A DNA stretch of 64,000 nt, taken from the NCBI RefSeq assembly GCF_018881775.1, contig NZ_JACVPR010000001.1, forward strand, positions 558,001 to 622,000, given 5' to 3'. Below are positions 1 to 8,396 of this stretch, piece after piece. Within the stretch, counting starts at the first letter, position 1. Each line of letters begins with the position of its first letter. The DNA is from Polynucleobacter sp. MWH-Loch1C5. GTDB lineage: Bacteria; Pseudomonadota; Gammaproteobacteria; Burkholderiales; Burkholderiaceae. A model generated the notes under the pieces. The model saw only the letters and a list, made by a program, of their open reading frames with translations. It was not told the origin of the DNA and did not search any database. A program made the translations under genes and the position numbers.

Positions 1-628
1 GTTGTAAATACAGCCGGTTCAGGTCGGTAATTTCCAGTTCTCCACGCGGAGAGGGTGTTAATGATCTCGCCAACTCGCAAACGCATTCATCGTAAAAATA
101 CAATCCGGGTACAGCATAGTGCGACTTTGGTTGTGATGGCTTTTCTTCAATGGAAAGGACGCGTCCACTGTCGTTAAATTCGACCACACCAAAAGCAGAA
201 GGATTTTTGACACGGTAGCCGAAAACAGTGGCGCCTGACTTGCGTGCGTCAGCCTGGGCTAAGAGTTGGGTCAGATCCTGGCCGAAGAGCAGATTATCAC
301 CCAGCACCAATGCGGATGGCGCACCAGCCAAAAAGTCTTCGCCAATCAAGAATGCTTGAGCTAGCCCATCCGGGCTCGGTTGAATGGCGTATGCCAAATT
401 GAGGCCAAACTCCGAGCCGTCTCCCAGAATTTTTTCGAGAATTGGCACATCATGGGGCGTTGAAATAATTAAAACATCTCTAATGCCTGTCAGCATTAGC
501 ACGGATAACGGGTAGTAGATCATCGGTTTATCATAAACAGGCAAAAGCTGTTTACTAATGCCGCGCGTTAATGGAAAAAGCCTTGACCCGCTCCCTCCAG
601 CCAGGATGATACCCTTACGTTGCTTCAT
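1..628 (-). CDS. rmlA: Glucose-1-phosphate thymidylyltransferase, 3' end cut by window edge
   Basis: This enzyme joins glucose-1-phosphate to dTTP, the first step to dTDP-sugars in the cytoplasm. About 209 codons are visible from an ATG at 626-628; the rest lies left of the window. The N-terminus carries the nucleotide-binding signature [11 protein letters not shown] (residues 9-19), then [11 protein letters not shown]. Near residue 81 is [11 protein letters not shown], typical of RmlA/RfbA, and the visible end reads EITDLNRLY. It is the last gene seen of the minus-strand polysaccharide operon, 142 bases after the aminotransferase gene. Only rmlA and an RmlC-like gene of the dTDP-sugar route are present here, so rmlB is expected to the left or elsewhere (inference). 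The family call is firm. Confidence 0.93.
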   Translation of the reverse strand, partial: MKQRKGIILAGGSGSRLFPLTRGISKQLLPVYDKPMIYYPLSVLMLTGIRDVLIISTPHDVPILEKILGDGSEFGLNLAYAIQPSPDGLAQAFLIGEDFLAGAPSALVLGDNLLFGQDLTQLLAQADARKSGATVFGYRVKNPSAFGVVEFNDSGRVLSIEEKPSQPKSHYAVPGLYFYDECVCELARSLTPSPRGELEITDLNRLYLQ

Positions 629-770
629 AAATTAATGACTCTATTTTAGATAGTTCTCTGAGAGATTCCATTCCATCTCCGAACAATAAGGCAAAGCAAG
701 AAAAGCATTTCATTCTTTCCAAGCTTTAATGTCGAAATAATAATCACGCCAATGAGTTAGATAAACCCAC

Positions 771-1892
771 TTAATATGAGAAGAATCGTCGGATACTTGT
801 AATTACCATTGTAACATCGTCATCACTCATACGCGGATGAATCGGTATACTCAGTGCATCTTCATTTAATTGTTCGCAATTAGGCAGACGAACATCCATC
901 TGTCCGTAGAGCGGATTTAAATGCAAGGGGTGATAGCGCAGGGTGGTGTAGATTTGGTTGTCCAATAGATAATGCGCAAGTTCATCGCGGCGCGGCACAC
1001 GAATGCAATAGGTGAAGTAGGAATGACGATCACCCTCCGGTGCATCAGGCGGGGTGATGAGTTCAGGCACTTGTGCAAGCTCGCGTTGGTAGGTTTCCCA
1101 GATTTCCCTGCGCCGCGCCTGTAAGGCATCAATGCGATCCAGTTGTGCCAATCCGATGTTTGCCGCCAGATTAGTGGGCAGCATTTTGATGAATGGCTCT
1201 TGAATGTTGTACTCCCACCAGCGCGCTTTGCCGCCTGCAGAACTAACCGCTGCATCAAAGCCAGACTTGCCTATCCCGCAATAACGCATAACCTTTGCAC
1301 GTGCGATTCGTACGGGGTCGCGGGCGGTAATTCCGCCGCCTTCGCCCACAGTTAAGTTCTTGACCGCGTCGTAACTGAAAATACCAACATCACCAATTGC
1401 ACCACAAGATTGCCCACGGTAAGTGCTATCAACGGCATGGGCGGCATCTTCAATAACCGGAAAACCGAGTGCCAGAATCGGTTCCATATCAACGGCAAGT
1501 CCCGCGTAATGTACGACCATCACCGCTGCCGTTTTGTCGGTCACACGGGCCTTGATGTCTTCAGCGCGCACATTCATGGTTCGAAGATCGACGTCGCAGA
1601 ACACAGGCTTATGCCCCGCCAAGATCACCGCCTGGGCACAGGATACCCACGTGTAACTAGGAACGATGACTTCGGAGGCTGGCGGCAGATCCAGCAAGGT
1701 GACCGCCATGAACAGGGCATTGGAGCCACTATCCACCATGGCAAACGAAGGCAGACGGTATTTAGCCTGATATTTCTGTTCAAATTGATCAACCTGCTTG
1801 CCAAAGCCCATCCATTGGCTTTTCATACAAGCGACAACATTAGCGATTTCTTCATCGCCGACTAAGGAACCGAATACGGAGATCATGGGCAT
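771..1892 (-). CDS. DegT/DnrJ/EryC1-family sugar aminotransferase
   Basis: This is a PLP-dependent aminotransferase that places an amino group on a keto-sugar nucleotide, for example in making dTDP-3-amino or dTDP-4-amino-6-deoxyhexoses. The 373 residues match the family length. Visible marks are DSGSNAL near 54-60, VIEDAAHA at 146-153 and the PLP lysine K178 in YDAVKNLTVGEGGG. Two starts are possible. The first ATG (1890-1892) overlaps the upstream acetyltransferase gene by 10 bases. The second (1884-1886) gives a classical ATGA overlap and may be the real one. With rmlA downstream and a GNAT gene upstream, the likely product is an N-acylated dTDP-aminosugar such as Fuc3NAc, Qui3NAc or Qui4NAc. 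Which one cannot be told from sequence. Confidence 0.9.
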   Translation of the reverse strand: MPMISVFGSLVGDEEIANVVACMKSQWMGFGKQVDQFEQKYQAKYRLPSFAMVDSGSNALFMAVTLLDLPPASEVIVPSYTWVSCAQAVILAGHKPVFCDVDLRTMNVRAEDIKARVTDKTAAVMVVHYAGLAVDMEPILALGFPVIEDAAHAVDSTYRGQSCGAIGDVGIFSYDAVKNLTVGEGGGITARDPVRIARAKVMRYCGIGKSGFDAAVSSAGGKARWWEYNIQEPFIKMLPTNLAANIGLAQLDRIDALQARRREIWETYQRELAQVPELITPPDAPEGDRHSYFTYCIRVPRRDELAHYLLDNQIYTTLRYHPLHLNPLYGQMDVRLPNCEQLNEDALSIPIHPRMSDDDVTMVITSIRRFFSY

Positions 1893-2398
1893 GCCCTTTT
1901 CGTTGGTTGGGGTTGAAAGATCATGAAAAAGAATGAATCATGGGTTTCGGTGATTTCAAAACCCTGTTTCAGATACCACTTTACTGCTGGGTTGTGCTTC
2001 AGTACCTGCAAGCTTATTGGCCCTGCTTTGAGCGAACCTGCAAAATCCAGCATTGCCGCAAAAGCGTGCCCCATCAGACCACGGCCACCGAATTCTTGCA
2101 GCCCAAGAATGACGTTATAAATATCCCAGTGATTCTCTTGCCAGCGAATTCCCATACAGCCGAATAACCGGTGTTCAAATTCAACCATGAGCATGAGATC
2201 GTAAGGTCGTTCTATAAAAGACTCATACCAATTCAACTGCTGCTCTTGCGTAATTTCTTCTTGGTGGAAAAAAAACTGCTTTTGCTCGTTTTTCCATTGT
2301 CGTAAGAATTCTAAATCGGACTGGCCAGCCGACCTTAACACTAGCGCAGGAACCGCCGGGATAACAATGTGGATTGTCGATTTATCAAAAGCATTCAT
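1883..2398 (-). CDS. GNAT-family N-acetyltransferase, probably acting on an aminosugar nucleotide
   Basis: The 171-residue protein has the GNAT layout. An N-terminal strand LVLRSAGQSDLEFLRQWKN is followed by a central part with GCMGIRW, an acyl-CoA-binding segment FGGRGLMGHAF near 103-113, and a C-terminal VLKHNPAVKWYLKQGFE (the usual N-xxA-xxxY-xxxGF motif). The position directly before the DegT aminotransferase, with translational overlap, suggests that it acetylates the amino group the latter installs. This resembles the FdtC or PseH/WecD type of step, but no close match can be claimed. The acyl donor is presumably acetyl-CoA. Family assignment is good; the exact substrate is inference. 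Confidence 0.82.
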   Translation of the reverse strand: MNAFDKSTIHIVIPAVPALVLRSAGQSDLEFLRQWKNEQKQFFFHQEEITQEQQLNWYESFIERPYDLMLMVEFEHRLFGCMGIRWQENHWDIYNVILGLQEFGGRGLMGHAFAAMLDFAGSLKAGPISLQVLKHNPAVKWYLKQGFEITETHDSFFFMIFQPQPTKRACP

Positions 2399-2416
2399 AG
2401 TGAGTCTCTAATTTAT

Positions 2417-3559
2417 TTAAATACGGAACTGGCGAAGATAATCAAGCCAAACCTTCATTCGATTGGTGACATCATGACCTGCAAAATAAACTTTCGCATA
2501 ACCTGCTTCAGCCACAGATTTTCGCCAAGTATCATCGTTTAACAATTTGGCCAACTTAGCAATGAGTTCCTGCTTGTCGCGAAAAAATACAGCCTCTTTA
2601 TCCGGGGCATATAAAGTTGTCAAATCATCAGTGCATTGGCTGAGCATGGCGACTTTCATGGCAGGAATCTGAAAATTACGTCGGGTATAAGTGTCATGGT
2701 TCAGCGTCGAAAGAAAACACAAGGCCACTTTTGCCCCACAAATGGCGTATCGGTAATCAGCTTTAGTCACAGGACTTATCGGATACAAGGCACGTAACGG
2801 ACTGTCTGCTTGCAGCTTAGGCAAGGCTGCGCTCCAGCCCCCTCCGAAAAGGTTTAGCCGATACCCCTCCTGGCAGATCGCCTCCAGCATTTCGACCCGC
2901 CCATCGTCTTCATAATGGCCAGCGAAGACAACATCACACTTGAAACGATCAGGGATTTCGCTTTCAGGAACATGAAAGTCCTCCTCAGGTATGAAGTAGG
3001 AGCGTAGCAAATAAGTCGACTGAGCTCCGGCGAGTTGATAGTTAGCAATATTATTCAAGCGATACGAAAAGTGGACATCGAATAGCGGAATGCTATTGAG
3101 GTAGTTTCGCCAAAGCCAAGGCTTGGCGGCTGAACTGAAGGGATTATCGTTGGCGTACTGTACAAATGTGGCGGTCGGCAATGTCTGTTTCAACTCCTTC
3201 ACGACATTGGGCGCAATCAGTTGGACATTATAAAACCAGATAATGTCCGGCTGAACAGACACTGCGACGCGCTTGAGGCGACGATAGACCCGCCAAACTG
3301 CGGGACCGGTGTGCAATCTATATTGAATGCGATGCCAGAGGGAATGATAGAACGGCTCGCTATAACCCTCCCGCCAATGTCGAAAATCATCAAACCAGCC
3401 AAAACGCACAACCTCACAGCCGAGTTTCTCCAGCGCGCCTGCACAGACATCTTGATACCATGGCCACATATAATCCCCAACAAGGAGAATACGTAGCTTT
3501 GGTGTCCCCCCCCCCTCTGCAATTGACGATACGGGGTGAGGGTCACGTGAGCTAAACAT
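2417..3559 (-). CDS. CgeB-like glycosyltransferase with a G10 tract at its 5' end
   Basis: This 380-residue protein looks like the CgeB/Glyco_trans_1_2 group of GT-B transferases. It has a first Rossmann strand LRILLVGDYMWPW, an aromatic-rich middle (IIWFYNVQLIAPNVV, FVQYANDNPF), VVFAGHYEDDGR, and the family-typical block TYTRRNFQIPAMKVAML near 290-306. It should add one sugar to the repeat unit at the inner membrane. Its ATG overlaps the stop of the upstream cupin gene as TGATG, so translation is probably coupled. Codons 15-18 contain a run of ten G (3506-3515 on the plus strand read as C10). Loss or gain of one base would throw the reading out of frame after 18 residues, before the first Rossmann strand. 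Donor and acceptor are unknown. Confidence 0.82.
   Translation of the reverse strand: MFSSRDPHPVSSIAEGGGTPKLRILLVGDYMWPWYQDVCAGALEKLGCEVVRFGWFDDFRHWREGYSEPFYHSLWHRIQYRLHTGPAVWRVYRRLKRVAVSVQPDIIWFYNVQLIAPNVVKELKQTLPTATFVQYANDNPFSSAAKPWLWRNYLNSIPLFDVHFSYRLNNIANYQLAGAQSTYLLRSYFIPEEDFHVPESEIPDRFKCDVVFAGHYEDDGRVEMLEAICQEGYRLNLFGGGWSAALPKLQADSPLRALYPISPVTKADYRYAICGAKVALCFLSTLNHDTYTRRNFQIPAMKVAMLSQCTDDLTTLYAPDKEAVFFRDKQELIAKLAKLLNDDTWRKSVAEAGYAKVYFAGHDVTNRMKVWLDYLRQFRI
3506..3515. repeat. Homopolymer C10/G10 tract inside the CgeB-like glycosyltransferase gene
   Basis: Ten consecutive C on the plus strand (G on the coding strand) encode the last base of Glu15 and Gly16-Gly18 of the glycosyltransferase. 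No other G/C run of this length was noticed in the window. Poly-G or poly-C tracts of this length in surface-polysaccharide genes are classical slipped-strand phase-variation sites in Neisseria, Campylobacter and Bordetella. That this one is variable is inference. Confidence 0.85.
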
Positions 3560-4011
3560 CAGATCACCGAAAAATCGAAATCACTAAAATCGGCGCTATG
3601 CTCATCATTCATGTCTGGCGTCCAAGCAGGCTGTGGCATATTAAGGACATAAGCATCCTCTTTGCCCAAATTTTGCAATGCAGCTGGCACACCCGTTGGC
3701 ACAATCACACTGCGATATTCATGATCCTCTCCGCTCATAACAACTTGATAACCTTCGTCGATTTTCAACACGAAACGAGCATTACCCTTGATACAGGTAA
3801 AACAACCGGTTCGAATGAAATGAAGATGTGGCCCCTTGATCTCACCCGGTGCAATTACTGTTAGATAAACCTGCTGCGGTTCCTTGCCAGACGGGAAAAA
3901 CCCATCATGAATGTTGTAAAGTGGAACCAAAAAACCATTAACTTTACCTTGACTATTTTTGGTTTGGAACTTTGGATTAGATTTTGAATTTAATAGCATA
4001 TTATTGCTCAT
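3559..4011 (-). CDS. Cupin-fold sugar-nucleotide isomerase/epimerase-like protein
   Basis: The 150-residue protein has a single cupin core with the metal- or substrate-binding stretch GPHLHFIRTGCFTCIKG near 60-76, a second strand pair RFVLKIDEGYQV, and a turn IVPTGVPAALQNLG near 103-116. Such small cupins are annotated as dTDP-4-dehydrorhamnose 3,5-epimerase-like or WxcM-like and are found among sugar-nucleotide genes. It differs from FdtA-type 3,4-ketoisomerases in length and motifs, so the exact isomerisation is unknown. The acidic tail (NDEHSADFSDFDF) is unusual. It lies 18 bases after the RmlC-like gene and overlaps the start of the CgeB-like gene. An isomerase feeding the DegT/GNAT pair is the most natural reading (inference). 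Confidence 0.65.
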   Translation of the reverse strand: MSNNMLLNSKSNPKFQTKNSQGKVNGFLVPLYNIHDGFFPSGKEPQQVYLTVIAPGEIKGPHLHFIRTGCFTCIKGNARFVLKIDEGYQVVMSGEDHEYRSVIVPTGVPAALQNLGKEDAYVLNMPQPAWTPDMNDEHSADFSDFDFSVI

Positions 4012-4029
4012 TGCGAAGACTTTCAGAAG

Positions 4030-4572
4030 TTAAACAAAATAATCAGAGTGCCGAAACGGTATCCCAAATCTATCCTTCTCGGAAATGACTAGTTTCTCGA
4101 CATCTACTGGCCATGGAATAGCGAGCTCCGAATCATTCCATAATAAAGTTCTCTCATATTCGGGGTACCGATAATCAGTTACTTTATAAAGCACAGTAGC
4201 TTGCGTACTGGTCACAATAAAGCCGTGCGCATAACCTTGCGGAATGAATAAAATCAAACCATTACTGCCAGATAACTCGATTATTGAATACTTCCCAAAA
4301 TTTGGAGACGATCTTCGCATATCGACAACAACATCAGTTATAGATCCATCCGAAACATGCACCAACTTTGCTTGTGGATGTTGAATCTGGTAATGCAATC
4401 CACGAATAACACCATGATTTGACAAGGATTGGTTGTCCTGAACAAATTCGGCGGTTATGCCTAAGGCTGCAAGTTGATTTACAGAAAAGACACAGGTGGA
4501 ACCATTCCCCCCACCATTATCATCAGGTGAGATGACCAACACGTCGCCCAGCATTTTTTCCACAATTCTCAT
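4030..4572 (-). CDS. RmlC-like dTDP-4-dehydro-6-deoxyhexose 3,5-epimerase homologue with diverged N-terminal motif
   Basis: The 180 residues match the RmlC/RfbC family. They carry EFVQDNQSLSNHGVIRGLHYQ with the catalytic base His60, QAKLVHVSDGSITDVVVDMRRSSP, the loop IPQGYAHGF near 110-118, and LYKVTDY near 128-134 with the expected tyrosine. RmlC makes dTDP-4-keto-L-rhamnose from dTDP-4-keto-6-deoxyglucose. The usual D-x-R-G-F-F nucleotide-contact motif near residue 20 is replaced by a glycine-rich GGGNGST stretch. No rmlD is present in this window. The protein may therefore act on another keto-sugar or do a single epimerisation (inference). It follows the GT4 gene after 14 bases within the operon. 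Confidence 0.75.
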   Translation of the reverse strand: MRIVEKMLGDVLVISPDDNGGGNGSTCVFSVNQLAALGITAEFVQDNQSLSNHGVIRGLHYQIQHPQAKLVHVSDGSITDVVVDMRRSSPNFGKYSIIELSGSNGLILFIPQGYAHGFIVTSTQATVLYKVTDYRYPEYERTLLWNDSELAIPWPVDVEKLVISEKDRFGIPFRHSDYFV

Positions 4573-4586
4573 ATACGAGTCCCAGA

Positions 4587-5696
4587 CTAAATCAATTCAT
4601 TGTTCAAAGTTTCAACTCCCCGTTGCGGGTGCCACATTAAAGCTGTCTGGTGCGCCGCAACGGCCATTCGAGAACGCAGATCAGTGTCTTCAAAGATCTG
4701 TAAAATTAATGTTGCCAAGTGTTGAAAATCTTCAGCTTCATATAGAAATCCATTTACACCGTCATCAATCCGATCATAAGCGGCTCCAGCAGTCTTGGAT
4801 CCGATAACAGGAACGCCAAGAGACATAGCCAATGTTGTTCCCCCGTACGAATCAAAGCGGGCGGGATGCAAAAAAAGATTGCTATTGGCAATAAGCAACT
4901 TAAATTCTTCTATAGACAACCAATCAACAAAAACAATTTGATTGGATAAATGAAGATCATCAGCCAACACTTTTAATAGCTCAAGTTGATCACCTTTACC
5001 AACAAGCACAACCTTCATGGATGAGCGAACATGCGCCGGTATGGTGGCTAATGCACGCAGTAATAAATCGTAACCTTTTTCATGAACAATTCGACTGCCT
5101 GCTGATATCAAAAACTCATCTGACTGTATGCCGTAACGTGTCCGTACGGCCTGCTTCTGCATGTGATACCGGCTTAAATCGTTCTCCACATCAACAAATA
5201 TTGGGAAGTTTACTAATTTGGACTGAGTAAACCCCCACTTCTTGAATACTTCAACAGTTGTTTTTCCCACACCAAAAACTTTGCATTTAGATCTCTTCAA
5301 GAGGCTGTAAGCTAGATAGCGAACTAATTTCTTTTTAACAGTGATTAATGACGAATTCTGGTCTGGTAAGTCAGTCCAGTGATTGAATGGCCGCCTCATA
5401 ATAAAAAATAGAAGGTGCAGTATTTTAGTATTTATATTGGCCCAGCCAACGATTAGATATCTTTCGTTACGATGTGTGATGCAGTGCCACAGGAAATTCA
5501 GATTTAACCGTGTTCCATAAATTGTAGCCGGAAGGTATTGGTGAGTTAGATTTTCTTTCCAGGAGTAAAGAGATACATCTTCCTCCTTTGCATACCACAA
5601 TCTGACGCCTTCCCCCGAGCATCTAACGATCTCACGGATCAAGACATTGTTATGAGGTGTTGCCACATCTTGAATAAGATTAATTATATTGTGCAT
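4587..5696 (-). CDS. GT4-family glycosyltransferase
   Basis: This 369-residue protein has the C-terminal GT-B fold of family 4. LISAGSRIVHEKGYDLLLRAL near 190-210 contains the phosphate-binding Arg and Lys region. It is followed by VVLVGKGDQ, IVFVDWLSIEEF and FLHPARFDSYGGTTLAMSLGVPVI. In most GT4 enzymes the last block carries E-x7-E; here the first Glu position reads D-S-Y-G-G and the second is Ala (LAMS rather than LEAM). The variant is seen in part of the family and need not mean loss of activity. It presumably adds one sugar of the repeat unit on the cytoplasmic face. Donor and linkage are unknown. Confidence 0.83.
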   Translation of the reverse strand: MHNIINLIQDVATPHNNVLIREIVRCSGEGVRLWYAKEEDVSLYSWKENLTHQYLPATIYGTRLNLNFLWHCITHRNERYLIVGWANINTKILHLLFFIMRRPFNHWTDLPDQNSSLITVKKKLVRYLAYSLLKRSKCKVFGVGKTTVEVFKKWGFTQSKLVNFPIFVDVENDLSRYHMQKQAVRTRYGIQSDEFLISAGSRIVHEKGYDLLLRALATIPAHVRSSMKVVLVGKGDQLELLKVLADDLHLSNQIVFVDWLSIEEFKLLIANSNLFLHPARFDSYGGTTLAMSLGVPVIGSKTAGAAYDRIDDGVNGFLYEAEDFQHLATLILQIFEDTDLRSRMAVAAHQTALMWHPQRGVETLNNELI

Positions 5697-5738
5697 AAGT
5701 TACGTTTCTCAAATACTGTTCGCGACTATACTAGAAAA

Positions 5739-7214
5739 TTAAACTAATGCATTCTGTTGATCGATGTTCCTCTGTCTTTGCCCCAGGAGCCATCTCCCAA
5801 AAAAATACAATGCAATAAAAATAATAAGCAGTACAGTAAATTGCCTAAAATAACTAAAATTCTGGTACCAGACAGCCCTAAATGCCATGAAACCAGGAAC
5901 TAGGTAACACATAAAGAAAAATGCTGAATTTCTTAATATTGCTGTTTTCAATAAAGAACCATGGATGAAGCTGATCATTAGTGGGACAAAAAAACAACCA
6001 ATGAGACCGAAATTCCAGTAAGCCTCCGCGAGCTCAAATATTCCGCCCTGCGCCATAATTTGACCGCTAATTAAGGTTAGGGTGTCAAGCCCTGCAGGTC
6101 TATCCAAACCCAAGAAAGCAGGAGGCGATCTCAGCACATAATCAATGTAACTTCCACCCAACAAGAAACCATCGTTATTAGCATTGACGATGGCAGCATA
6201 AAAACCTCCAATCATCATGTTACCCGTCTCAAAAAAAAGCACTGGGTGTCCATATATTTCATTAATTAACCCTCTCCCCGTGTTCAAGGTGTGTTGGACA
6301 AATTCAACTACAGGGAAACCTTGACGCTTGTAGGCAATGAGTGTAGCCAAGAGGAAAAAAATGATTGAGCCAATTAGACCAAAAACAATGAACTTGGTGG
6401 CCGATATTTTTTCTGATGATATATATACATTAATCTTTTTGTTCGCTAGAAATAACATCAATATTAGAAGCTGAGGAAGATAGTCCGCGCGACTTCCAGC
6501 CAACATTCCAAATACAAGTGAAACCATAGCTATTAGTAAAGCCTGTTTTGAAAATTTACCTTCCCCTGCAGCAGCCAATAAGATCAAAGAAATCCCAACA
6601 AAGTGGAATATATTCAAAACATTAAATTCGAAGCCTAGCCCATCGCCACTTTCAGACCCATAGACTTTATTTTCGCTAACAACACCACCGGCCCCCCATA
6701 GGTAAACCAAACCTGCTCCCAACGCAAGAGAATAACCGTACGCTAAAAGTAAGCGATTTTGATGTTTTGAAAAGTATAGAGAATTGTTATCAAAAATTTG
6801 GCGGAATCTGCTTGATAAGGAACGATTCCAACCGATTAAACTCCCACTAATCCCAAGAAGCCCGGCCGTCAATATAATTACAAGGTTACTGTCTGTCTGG
6901 TACTCTACTCCAAAAGGCCCGAGAAACACTTCACCTTGCCATACTGCACGAGTTAACGCCGCAATTGCACCCAGGCCCCACAACAGTACATACCTGAATA
7001 CGGCAAATATATTACAATTTAAACATCTCATTGCAATATGGATATGTACCGCATACAGCGCAGAATAAACCCACGACAGCAAGTCTAGGGACAGCCCAAT
7101 TTTCCAGGTTAATAAACACAATATCGCTGATGCGGAGACAAATATAGAGCCAAGAAAGGCCGATTTATGGTATTTAGGCAGACCGAACAGCAATAAATAG
7201 CGATGCGCTTCCAC
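5739..7214 (-). CDS. Wzy-like O-antigen/capsule repeat-unit polymerase
   Basis: This 491-residue integral membrane protein has roughly twelve hydrophobic segments and a large hydrophilic loop (about 300-390) between transmembrane stretches, the hallmark of Wzy polymerases. Sequence motifs in this family are weak; identification rests on topology and context. The gene lies between two glycosyltransferase genes, one gene away from a Wzx-like flippase. It has low GC and rare-looking codons, common for polymerase genes that spread by transfer. The protein would link lipid-borne repeat units on the periplasmic side. The gap to the upstream GT4 gene is only 6 bases. An O-antigen ligase is a possible alternative but less likely given the neighbours. 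Confidence 0.75.
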   Translation of the reverse strand: MEAHRYLLLFGLPKYHKSAFLGSIFVSASAILCLLTWKIGLSLDLLSWVYSALYAVHIHIAMRCLNCNIFAVFRYVLLWGLGAIAALTRAVWQGEVFLGPFGVEYQTDSNLVIILTAGLLGISGSLIGWNRSLSSRFRQIFDNNSLYFSKHQNRLLLAYGYSLALGAGLVYLWGAGGVVSENKVYGSESGDGLGFEFNVLNIFHFVGISLILLAAAGEGKFSKQALLIAMVSLVFGMLAGSRADYLPQLLILMLFLANKKINVYISSEKISATKFIVFGLIGSIIFFLLATLIAYKRQGFPVVEFVQHTLNTGRGLINEIYGHPVLFFETGNMMIGGFYAAIVNANNDGFLLGGSYIDYVLRSPPAFLGLDRPAGLDTLTLISGQIMAQGGIFELAEAYWNFGLIGCFFVPLMISFIHGSLLKTAILRNSAFFFMCYLVPGFMAFRAVWYQNFSYFRQFTVLLIIFIALYFFGRWLLGQRQRNIDQQNALV

Positions 7215-7220
7215 TTTGGC

Positions 7221-8387
7221 TTATCGGCGGCAATTAGATTTATTGTTTTCGTTATTGATCAATTCTGTATTTCTAATAAGGAACGAATTGATATATTTAT
7301 GGAAATTCCTCTTGATATCTATTTCATCCGACACAAATCTTGATGCTGCACTTGCTAGTGAAAATGCCTTGTCGGGATTATTTATTAGTTCAATGAGTTC
7401 CTTTGCAAAAACACTTGGCGATCTCTCTTTCACTATAATGCCGCGCTCATTGTCACCGATGAGGTACTTTGGCCCTGCATTAAAGTCTAAAGAGACGACT
7501 GGCGTCCCTAGGACCATAGCTTCGATTATTGTTAAACCTTGACCCTCCCAAATTGATGTCATCGGGAATAAAGCAGCCTCTTTCATATACCAGTAGTTAG
7601 AGTCTGAGTTTTCTAAGAAGTGTATTCTGTTTGAGGCAGCTGTTAGTTTAGCTTGCTCTACTAACTTACTCTTTAGCGGACCGTAGCCAACAATAATCAA
7701 ATCGTGTGGAATATACTCCGAAGCTTCGTTGAATGCGGTAATTAAAAATTGGACATCTTTTTGTCTTACCAATCTTCCGACATAGAATATAAATGGTTTG
7801 ACAGGTTGATATTTTGGTACGTTTAGGGATGCGTTTTTAATTCGCACAAGATCCATCATGTTCGGTTGAACGATGATATGCACATTAGGGTGACGTGACT
7901 TGTAGTACGTTTCAGACTCATCAGACAGGACCCTCATGGTATCCGCAGAACGGTAAAATATCTCTGAAAGCTCATACCATTTACGCTTTAAACCTTTACC
8001 AAATTCGTCATCGTAAGAATCTGGAGGGCATGCATGATCCTCGATTACAAGACGAGAAGGCATGATCTTCAACAATTTAAAGAGACCAAGCAGCCGATTA
8101 TAATTAGGGGTAACAGAGATCACACAATCAAATTTTCTTGCTCTTAATATTCGGAGTAGTTTTATAGCAGACTCGATATATCTTACGAATTTTATTTTAC
8201 AAAATATCGTACTATCAAAGACGACTGCTTCCTGAAACACCGGTAGGGAAAGGTCCGAAAGTTTTTCTTTGATCAAAAAAGTCACCTTGTAGCCCCGCTG
8301 AGCTAATTCAGATCCGTAATCAATGGCGACTCTTTGGGCACCAATAATTGACAAATTCGGCAAAACAATTGCTATCTTTGTTGGCAT
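7221..8387 (-). CDS. GT4-family glycosyltransferase
   Basis: This 388-residue GT-B enzyme has the N-terminal fold start IAIVLPNLSIIGAQRVAIDYGSE, VISVTPNYNRLLG, then the C-terminal donor domain FIFYVGRLVRQKDVQFLITAF near 197-217. It also has LIIVGYGPL and the intact E-x7-E block SIWEGQGLTIIEAMVLGTPVV near 280-300. It should transfer a sugar from a nucleotide donor to the growing lipid-linked repeat unit. The gene sits 9 bases after the flippase gene and 6 bases before the polymerase gene. The C-terminal tail (NTELINNENNKSNCRR) is polar and dispensable-looking. Which sugar is moved cannot be read from the sequence. Confidence 0.86.
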   Translation of the reverse strand: MPTKIAIVLPNLSIIGAQRVAIDYGSELAQRGYKVTFLIKEKLSDLSLPVFQEAVVFDSTIFCKIKFVRYIESAIKLLRILRARKFDCVISVTPNYNRLLGLFKLLKIMPSRLVIEDHACPPDSYDDEFGKGLKRKWYELSEIFYRSADTMRVLSDESETYYKSRHPNVHIIVQPNMMDLVRIKNASLNVPKYQPVKPFIFYVGRLVRQKDVQFLITAFNEASEYIPHDLIIVGYGPLKSKLVEQAKLTAASNRIHFLENSDSNYWYMKEAALFPMTSIWEGQGLTIIEAMVLGTPVVSLDFNAGPKYLIGDNERGIIVKERSPSVFAKELIELINNPDKAFSLASAASRFVSDEIDIKRNFHKYINSFLIRNTELINNENNKSNCRR

Positions 8388-8396
8388 TTTGAATAA

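Noticed and set aside
1410-1865. Long plus-strand open frame opposite the DegT aminotransferase
   Set aside because: It is antisense to a well-supported gene and its product shows no recognisable domain; many similar shadows occur across the window.
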